Assembly: GCA_017517665.1 (NCBI GenBank)
Contig: JAFWYP010000044.1
Span: 1-36,944, forward strand
Origin: Clostridia bacterium
GTDB taxonomy: Bacteria; Bacillota; Clostridia; Oscillospirales; Acutalibacteraceae
Direction of reading: 5' to 3'
Length of the DNA stretch: 36,944 bases
Position 1 is the first letter of the stretch, and the number at the start of each line of letters is the position of its first letter. Shown here one piece after another: positions 31,811 through 36,944 of this stretch. The position numbers were made by a program, and so were the translations under genes. Under the pieces are notes generated by a model that was given only the letters and a program-made list of their open reading frames with translations, had not been told where the DNA came from and searched no databases.

Positions 31811-33115
31811 ATGAGCATAATATCAAAATTAATAAGTTCCATTGTTGCCGCATTTACTTTTTGGGCATCTCTTATAACCACATCCGTTTCGGCACCTGTT
31901 CCTGAAATCAAGCAGGATGATTTCGTTCCAGTTATGCGTTTTGTTGCTTCAAGCGACACCCATATACAAACTCTCGGCGATACGGGCAGCAAAAGACTTA
32001 CTGCCATGATAAAATCGGCTTACACCATAAGTGAAGCTGATGAGGATTATAAAAATTTAGATGCAGTGGTGATTTCGGGTGATATCACCGATAACGGCTT
32101 ATTAGGGTCATTTTTTGCATATGCAGGAATAACGAATAATGAAATCCGTGAAGGCACAGAATGTCTGGCGGTAGTAGCAAAATCTCATGACAGCTATACA
32201 TTTTCAAACAACAGTCTTAAAGTTTTTACAGGAATAACCGGTCAGGAAACTGATTTTCACAGAGTTATCGGCGGTTTTCATTTTATCGGTATCTCCCGTT
32301 CCGAAACACTTAAGCATTACACCGAAGAACAGGTAAAATGGCTTGATGAAAACATTGCCGACGCAGTTGAAGCTGACCCCGAAAAGCCTGTTTTTGTTTT
32401 TCAGCACGAGCACGTAAAAGATACTGTTTACGGCAGCAGCGAAACCGACGGTTGGGGGCTGGATGTTTTCACCGACGTGCTTTCAAAGTATCCTCAGGTG
32501 GTGCATATTTCAGGACATTCCCATTTTCCCGCAAATGACCCCAGAGCAGTATGGCAAGGAGAATTCACAGCTATAAATGACGGAGGACTTGCTTATTTCG
32601 AACTTGCTGTTGACGGCAAAAACGGACAGTTCCCCGAGGATAAAGACAGAATGTCTCAGGCTCTCATTGTTGAAGTTGATGCCAACAACAGGGTTCTTGT
32701 GAAAGTTCTTGATGTTGAAGCGGGAAAGATTATGAGGGAGTTCCTCATTGACAACGTAACCGAAGAAAACAAGGTCAGATATTCATTTGAAACAAGAAAA
32801 GAAGATGCTTCTGCTCCGATTTTCTCCGAAAGTGCAGAACTCCATTATGAAAAAAAGGGGTTAAAGCACTACATAACCGTACCTCAGGCAACTGTAAGCG
32901 AAGACAACGAGGTCTTTATTTACAGAATTTATGTTATCAATCAAAACGGTAAAACAGTCCATGAAGATTGGGCATTTTCTCAGTATTTCTTCTCCGACAT
33001 GCCTGACAGCATAACCTTTGACGGTTTTGTTACATTAAACACAAACTTTACCGTAAAAGTTTGTGCCGAAGACGTATGGGGAAACACAAGCGATTATCTG
33101 GAGATAAAGGTTTAA
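31811..33115 (+). CDS. secreted metallophosphoesterase with altered GNH motif
   Basis: 434 residues. A signal peptide (about 1-28, ending TSVSA) leads to a calcineurin-like domain: SSDTH (Asp49, His51), ISGDITDN (Asp91), FQHEH (199-201) and SGHSHFP (236-238). The third motif, normally GNH(D/E), reads AKSHDSY (123-129), so the metal-bridging Asn is replaced by Ser125 while His126 stays. From about residue 320 a beta-sandwich-like C-terminal region follows. The start is ATG 31811 after GGAG. Activity may be reduced or altered. It has its own promoter and is probably co-regulated with the locus. Confidence 0.82.
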   Translation: MSIISKLISSIVAAFTFWASLITTSVSAPVPEIKQDDFVPVMRFVASSDTHIQTLGDTGSKRLTAMIKSAYTISEADEDYKNLDAVVISGDITDNGLLGSFFAYAGITNNEIREGTECLAVVAKSHDSYTFSNNSLKVFTGITGQETDFHRVIGGFHFIGISRSETLKHYTEEQVKWLDENIADAVEADPEKPVFVFQHEHVKDTVYGSSETDGWGLDVFTDVLSKYPQVVHISGHSHFPANDPRAVWQGEFTAINDGGLAYFELAVDGKNGQFPEDKDRMSQALIVEVDANNRVLVKVLDVEAGKIMREFLIDNVTEENKVRYSFETRKEDASAPIFSESAELHYEKKGLKHYITVPQATVSEDNEVFIYRIYVINQNGKTVHEDWAFSQYFFSDMPDSITFDGFVTLNTNFTVKVCAEDVWGNTSDYLEIKV

Positions 33116-33187
33116 AATCCGTCAAATTAACGGCATTACAAAAATACAACTACTGCATCAAATCATATCACACTCAAAAAAACACTG

Positions 33188-33229
33188 AACCACCTCTTAT
33201 CTATGCTTTCTGCATCGATTGAGGTGGTT
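33188..33229. terminator. bidirectional hairpin between convergent genes
   Basis: AACCACCTC (33188-33196) pairs with GAGGTGGTT (33221-33229) across a 24-base loop. On the minus strand it is followed within five bases by TTTTTTT, so it mainly serves the gene ending at 33,248; the plus side has a short T-run. Confidence 0.65.
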
Positions 33230-33247
33230 TCGCATTATATATTACTG

Positions 33248-35479
33248 TTATTGATTTCTCATATACAACTTTCCAAAGAATGCAATTAATCTGTAAAAAG
33301 GCTGCAGAATGCCGTAAATCCATTCGCTTTTATCGAGCTCATTAAGTTTTATGTTTTCAATTACAGGATGCTCGCAATATGCCATATCAACAGACTGGCT
33401 GGTATATGATTTGAACCTTGTGCCGTTTTCAATTGAATAGAAATAATATCCCTGCTGCCCGTCGGAGGTTGAACGCATGAAATTAAGGAAAGTGATTTCA
33501 CCGCCCGACATAATAAGGGCAGGCTCTGTTTTTGATGAACCATCGTGACCTGTATTAACAAATACGGCATTGCTGTCAACCGAATTCAAAAAGGATTTTC
33601 CGCCGTAAATAAACGTGTTGAACACGGTAACTCCGTTGCAGGAATTGAGCCTGATATAATCAGTATGAATTCTTGTGATGGGAATAAAAACATATTCGAA
33701 AAGTTTATCTTCTGTCAGACGGGGTATGCCGAGCTTTGCATAGCCGTTTCTCGGCAGAGTGTTTGCATTTTGCAGGCAGCCCTCAATAAAAGTATTATCG
33801 CAACCGGTTAAATCAAACATTGATTCATAGCAGCAACCAATAACCTTTTTGATAAATGCTCTGTCTGAATTTACGAGCTTTATTCCACAGCTTGCAAGGG
33901 TTAATGCACAGTTGATAATATATACATCATCATATTCGCTGTAGATAACGGGGGTGGTTTTCATATATTTTCCGCTGTCATCAACGGGATTGTTGAGAGG
34001 ATAATCAACTCTGATTCCGCTGATGCCCGAAGCATTGCCGCCTAACGTAATAAGCGGTTTATCCGATGCACCGAACCCGTAATATGAAAGAATGAGAGTT
34101 CCGCTGCTGTTCTCCCTCTGACAACGGGTTGCAACAGATGATGAGCCTCTGAATTCAACACCTTCAGGAACAGTTACGGGGTTTTCAAAACGGTAAAGAC
34201 CTGCAGGCAGATAAACTATTCCGCCTGTTTCTGCCGCTTCATTCAGCTTATTCTGTACTGCAACAGATGCATCGGTTTTGCCCGTTTTATCCGCTGATAC
34301 AACATACAAAATCTCGGCAGGTTTTGAGTGCTTATGCTCATAATCGGGAGTATATCCGCTTGTATCCGCATTGTAGATACGGATATTTTTGCCCTTGATT
34401 CTGCCTTCGGTTTTAACGTTTGTCAGAATCATTGCGTTTTCACCGGGGTCATATATTGCACATTCGCTGCCTTCTATAACACCGTTGCTTATACCCGTAC
34501 CCCAGGAATATTTTCTTGAAATTATGTTGCCTTCGGGAATATAAATGCCGTAATCGCAATCAGTTATGTAAAAATCTGTAAATTCGCCGCTGAAGGTGTA
34601 TCGAGTGCCTTCTTTGACAAACATTCCGTAAAGCATATCGGAAATTCTGACATCGGCAAATTCGGGCCATTCGAGGTCGCCTATTACAAGACCGCAGCCG
34701 TTTTTGCGTGTGTATTCATCAAGCTTCTGCCTTTCGGGAGCATTAAACTCCTCGCCCGCTCCGCACCAATATTCGTTTGATATATAAAGAGTTTTAACGG
34801 TATCAACATCGGCTGAATTATGAGCATTCAGGCCCTGATAAAGACAGGTGCCTTTTACGTTTTCAACCGTCAGCATTTCGTGGCACTCATAAATACCGTT
34901 TTCGCATTCAGCACTCGCACCGATTCCTCTGTAGGAATTTATAAGAGTGCAGTTCTTGATTGTTGAGAGCATATAATCGCCGTTACCGACCACATAAAAG
35001 GTGAACGGATAAGGCTTTACATTATCAATGCTTTGGTTGGGATACCAGACGGTAAGACCCACTGCACCTGCACTTGCACCGACAGTAAATAAAGCGGGAT
35101 TCATTGCATCTCTGCTTTCAACATCGGCAATGATTATTGTTCCGTAGTCATCACCGACATCGGGGTCCTGATAATCACCCATCAGCGTTACAAACTGGCG
35201 GATATAAATATTGCCCGTTACTCTGTATCTGCCTGCAGGAAGCCAGACAGTACCGCCACCGTTTAATGCACAGTTATCAATAGCCTGCTGAATAATCGCA
35301 GTAACATCACTCTCACCGCTTGAATCGGCATCAATAACAATATCAGCTATTACGACCTCATCCGTCGGATACACGGTTTCGATAATCTGCGGTGTATATA
35401 CTTCACCAATCGCAAAACACGGAACAACCGTGTTAAATGCAATTATAACGCAAAGCAACGAAGAAAACAGTTTTTTCAT
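33248..35479 (-). CDS. secreted two-module right-handed beta-helix protein
   Basis: 743 residues with a signal peptide (MKKLFSSLLCVIIAFN...CFA). It has two similar modules of the pectate-lyase-3 / GH55-like type. Module one begins at about 55 (DVTAIIQQAIDNCALNGGGTVWLPAGRYRV) and module two at about 400 (VAVQNKLNEAAETGGIVYLPAGLYRF); each is followed by beta-helix coils and FRG/MGD turns. Twin modules are known in exo-beta-glucanase and phage tail-spike type proteins. No catalytic residues can be assigned with confidence. Start ATG 35479 with GGAG 8 bases upstream; consensus promoter before it. It probably attacks or binds an extracellular glycan. Confidence 0.8.
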   Translation of the reverse strand: MKKLFSSLLCVIIAFNTVVPCFAIGEVYTPQIIETVYPTDEVVIADIVIDADSSGESDVTAIIQQAIDNCALNGGGTVWLPAGRYRVTGNIYIRQFVTLMGDYQDPDVGDDYGTIIIADVESRDAMNPALFTVGASAGAVGLTVWYPNQSIDNVKPYPFTFYVVGNGDYMLSTIKNCTLINSYRGIGASAECENGIYECHEMLTVENVKGTCLYQGLNAHNSADVDTVKTLYISNEYWCGAGEEFNAPERQKLDEYTRKNGCGLVIGDLEWPEFADVRISDMLYGMFVKEGTRYTFSGEFTDFYITDCDYGIYIPEGNIISRKYSWGTGISNGVIEGSECAIYDPGENAMILTNVKTEGRIKGKNIRIYNADTSGYTPDYEHKHSKPAEILYVVSADKTGKTDASVAVQNKLNEAAETGGIVYLPAGLYRFENPVTVPEGVEFRGSSSVATRCQRENSSGTLILSYYGFGASDKPLITLGGNASGISGIRVDYPLNNPVDDSGKYMKTTPVIYSEYDDVYIINCALTLASCGIKLVNSDRAFIKKVIGCCYESMFDLTGCDNTFIEGCLQNANTLPRNGYAKLGIPRLTEDKLFEYVFIPITRIHTDYIRLNSCNGVTVFNTFIYGGKSFLNSVDSNAVFVNTGHDGSSKTEPALIMSGGEITFLNFMRSTSDGQQGYYFYSIENGTRFKSYTSQSVDMAYCEHPVIENIKLNELDKSEWIYGILQPFYRLIAFFGKLYMRNQ

Positions 35480-35521
35480 CTTATCAGCTCCGATTTGTTA
35501 ATAAAAAGATATGATGCAATA

Positions 35522-35550
35522 ATTATAATTCTCTTTCAAGATTATGTCAA
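35522..35550 (-). promoter_or_regulatory. consensus promoter of the two-module beta-helix gene
   Basis: On the minus strand a perfect TTGACA (35545-35550), a 17-base spacer and a perfect TATAAT (35522-35527), 43 bases before the ATG. Confidence 0.85.
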
Positions 35551-35578
35551 ACATACTGTAGAATTTTATAATCATATA

Positions 35579-35587
35579 TGATATAAT
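35579..35587 (+). promoter_or_regulatory. extended -10 promoter of the last gene
   Basis: TGATATAAT is an extended -10 (TG-N-TATAAT) about 72 bases before the ATG at 35659; no good -35 is visible. Confidence 0.5.
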
Positions 35588-35658
35588 ATCAAAAAATATT
35601 GCGAGGTAAATGCTGTTTAGTATTTTAAAATATCCGTTTAATTTATGGAGGTATTGTG

Positions 35659-36944
35659 ATGAAAAAGCTTTTATCGGTAATTCTTACTGTTATAATTACC
35701 CTGAACGTAACTCCGTTTGTGTTTGCTGCAGGAACGACTTACTATATCGACAGCATATCGGGTGATGACGAAAACACGGGCTTATCCGAAACCTCTGCCT
35801 GGAAAACCGTTGATAACATAGCCTCTTTAATACTTGAAGCAGGTGATAAAATTCTGTTCAGAGCAGGCGGCGACTATGACTGCGCTGTTACGCTCACCTG
35901 CTCGGGTACTCAGGATAATCCCATTGTCATTTCATCCTACGGTAAAGGCGAAAAGCCGCACCTCAACACCGATGAAAGAAATGCGGTTATGAAGCTTTTT
36001 GACTGCTCCTACATAACCGTTTCGGGCTTTGAAATCACGGCGCACAACGGCGGCGGCATCTGGGTTGACGGAGTTACGAAAGAATCAAAGGGTGTCAGAA
36101 TAGAGAACTGCGAATTTCACGATATGCAGAATTATAAGGTAACTTGCCGTGATAATTATACCGAAGGTCCGATTTCGGGCAGAGCCGCAATTGTTATCAA
36201 GCGTTATGGAGGCTCGCCTTATCCCGTCAACGATTTTCAGGCGGTGAACTGCAAAATATACGATGTCGGCAACGGTATATTCTTCACTGGTTCACAGGAT
36301 CTGAACAAAAATGCACTTGTAAAGAACTGCGAATTTTACAATATGGACGGTGAAGCGGTTGTCCTTGAAGGCTGCGACGGTGCTTTGGTAACGCATTGCC
36401 GTGCAATTGACTGCTGCCAGGGAGTCGGTCTTGATGAAAACGGAGAAATTCTGTATTTTACCGCCGCAATGTGGACTCACTATTCTTCAAACTGCACTTT
36501 CAGCTACTGCGAAATAGCAGGTCAAAAAAATTACGGTGACGGAATGACTGTGGATTTTGACCACGGCTCATACAACTGCACATACGAATACATTTATTCT
36601 CATGATAATATGCGCTTTATGTGCAACAATCCTGCTAAAGGCGGCAACAGAGGTAACACGGTAAGATACTGTCTGTCCGTTAATGACAATCATGGCAGAA
36701 ACAAAATAGGCGTATCCGACGGCGAATGGAATTTCAGTTTTTACAACAATACCATAATCAATTCGTCGGAATTCCAGATGACTCAGATTTATGATTCGCT
36801 TTTTGCAAACAATATTATAGTTTTTAAAGACGGGCATAAGTTTTATCATATGAATGAAGAAGCAAAAACCTGGAACAATGTGTTTGCAAATAACTGTTAC
36901 TACAACACTTTTAATCCTTCATTTGATAAAGACGCCTTAAACAC
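35659..36944 (+). CDS. secreted right-handed beta-helix protein, C-terminus beyond window
   Basis: At least 428 residues, open to the window edge. A signal peptide (MKKLLSVILTVIITLN...VFA) is followed by YYIDSISGDDENTGLSETSAW, the opening typical of secreted beta-helix polysaccharide lyases and similar hydrolases. Coils such as VRIENCEFHDM, VNCKIYDVGNGIFF, VKNCEFYNMDGEAVVLEG and FYNNTIINSSEF follow. GDGMTVDFDHG is a possible active-site neighbourhood, unproved. The start ATG 35659 has GGAGG 7 to 8 bases upstream. It is divergent from the two-module beta-helix gene and shares a 179-base intergenic region with it. Confidence 0.8.
   Translation, partial: MKKLLSVILTVIITLNVTPFVFAAGTTYYIDSISGDDENTGLSETSAWKTVDNIASLILEAGDKILFRAGGDYDCAVTLTCSGTQDNPIVISSYGKGEKPHLNTDERNAVMKLFDCSYITVSGFEITAHNGGGIWVDGVTKESKGVRIENCEFHDMQNYKVTCRDNYTEGPISGRAAIVIKRYGGSPYPVNDFQAVNCKIYDVGNGIFFTGSQDLNKNALVKNCEFYNMDGEAVVLEGCDGALVTHCRAIDCCQGVGLDENGEILYFTAAMWTHYSSNCTFSYCEIAGQKNYGDGMTVDFDHGSYNCTYEYIYSHDNMRFMCNNPAKGGNRGNTVRYCLSVNDNHGRNKIGVSDGEWNFSFYNNTIINSSEFQMTQIYDSLFANNIIVFKDGHKFYHMNEEAKTWNNVFANNCYYNTFNPSFDKDALN

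Noticed and set aside
31782-31814. Ten-codon frame (MNYTNKENTK) overlapping the secreted phosphoesterase start
   Set aside because: Its nearest Shine-Dalgarno is about 15 bases away, and the frame is probably chance; the GGAG inside it serves the phosphoesterase.
18960-36944. Distal half of cotJC within the window, which would define the far end of the element
   Set aside because: I looked for a plus-strand frame continuing with the ferritin-like EELAHLEM helix after the recombinase region and found none, so the element's extent cannot be set.
1-36944. CRISPR array, tRNA or rRNA genes
   Set aside because: No regularly spaced repeats, cloverleaf-like stretches or rRNA-like sequence were noticed on either strand.

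Overview
The window looks like a chromosomal segment of a moderately AT-rich, endospore-forming anaerobic member of the Clostridia, probably an Oscillospiraceae/Ruminococcaceae-type gut bacterium. The evidence is an anaerobic class III ribonucleotide reductase with its activase, cotJ spore-coat genes, strong GGAGG-type ribosome binding sites with many ATGA/TGATG gene overlaps, and clostridial family versions of most enzymes. No rRNA, tRNA or CRISPR array was seen.

Layout, left half (1-18,250), mostly housekeeping. A 3'-truncated guaB lies on the minus strand. Next is a minus-strand operon read right to left as pdxY-like kinase, thyA, dfr, zinc-ribbon protein, TPM-domain protein and pyrophosphatase. 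On the plus strand come a secreted neutral-ceramidase-like protein with a good terminator, then azlC-azlD. After a decayed mobile-element-like remnant comes a redox/deoxynucleotide block on the minus strand: nrdG, nrdD, trxB. Both nrdG and nrdD have recognisable promoters flanked or overlapped by pairs of NrdR-box-like motifs. NrdD carries a fused C-terminal thioredoxin/glutaredoxin-like domain, and the adjacent TrxB lacks the usual NADPH 2'-phosphate motif. A GtrA-like membrane protein follows, then a nucleoside-salvage operon (Cof-type HAD phosphatase, deoC, deoD, cdd, pdp) with its own promoter.

Middle (18,250-22,900), spore coat plus mobile DNA. cotJA and cotJB are intact, but cotJC is cut after 63 codons. 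Directly abutting it, in convergent orientation, is a large serine recombinase whose last codons are antisense cotJC sequence. This is the geometry of an integrated element inside a sporulation gene, comparable to skin in sigK. The rest of cotJC is not in the window. Next come a small protein typical of such elements, a broken HK97-type capsid gene fused to a small-gene fragment, a DUF4314-type protein and a further small protein.

Right half (22,900-36,944), a catabolic locus. An AraC-type regulator is divergent from a tightly packed operon: BspA-type leucine-rich repeat protein, GPH/MFS-like transporter, pectate-lyase-like beta-helix protein, PHP hydrolase and a membrane-anchored alkaline-phosphatase-superfamily enzyme. 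A cytosolic paralogue of that enzyme and a metallophosphoesterase follow. A secreted metallophosphoesterase and two divergent secreted beta-helix proteins (the second runs off the window) come after. Together they suggest uptake and breakdown of a phosphate-containing glycan or similar conjugate. The substrate is not evident from sequence. The regulator/operon gap holds repeated TGTGA-N4-TCACA palindromes.
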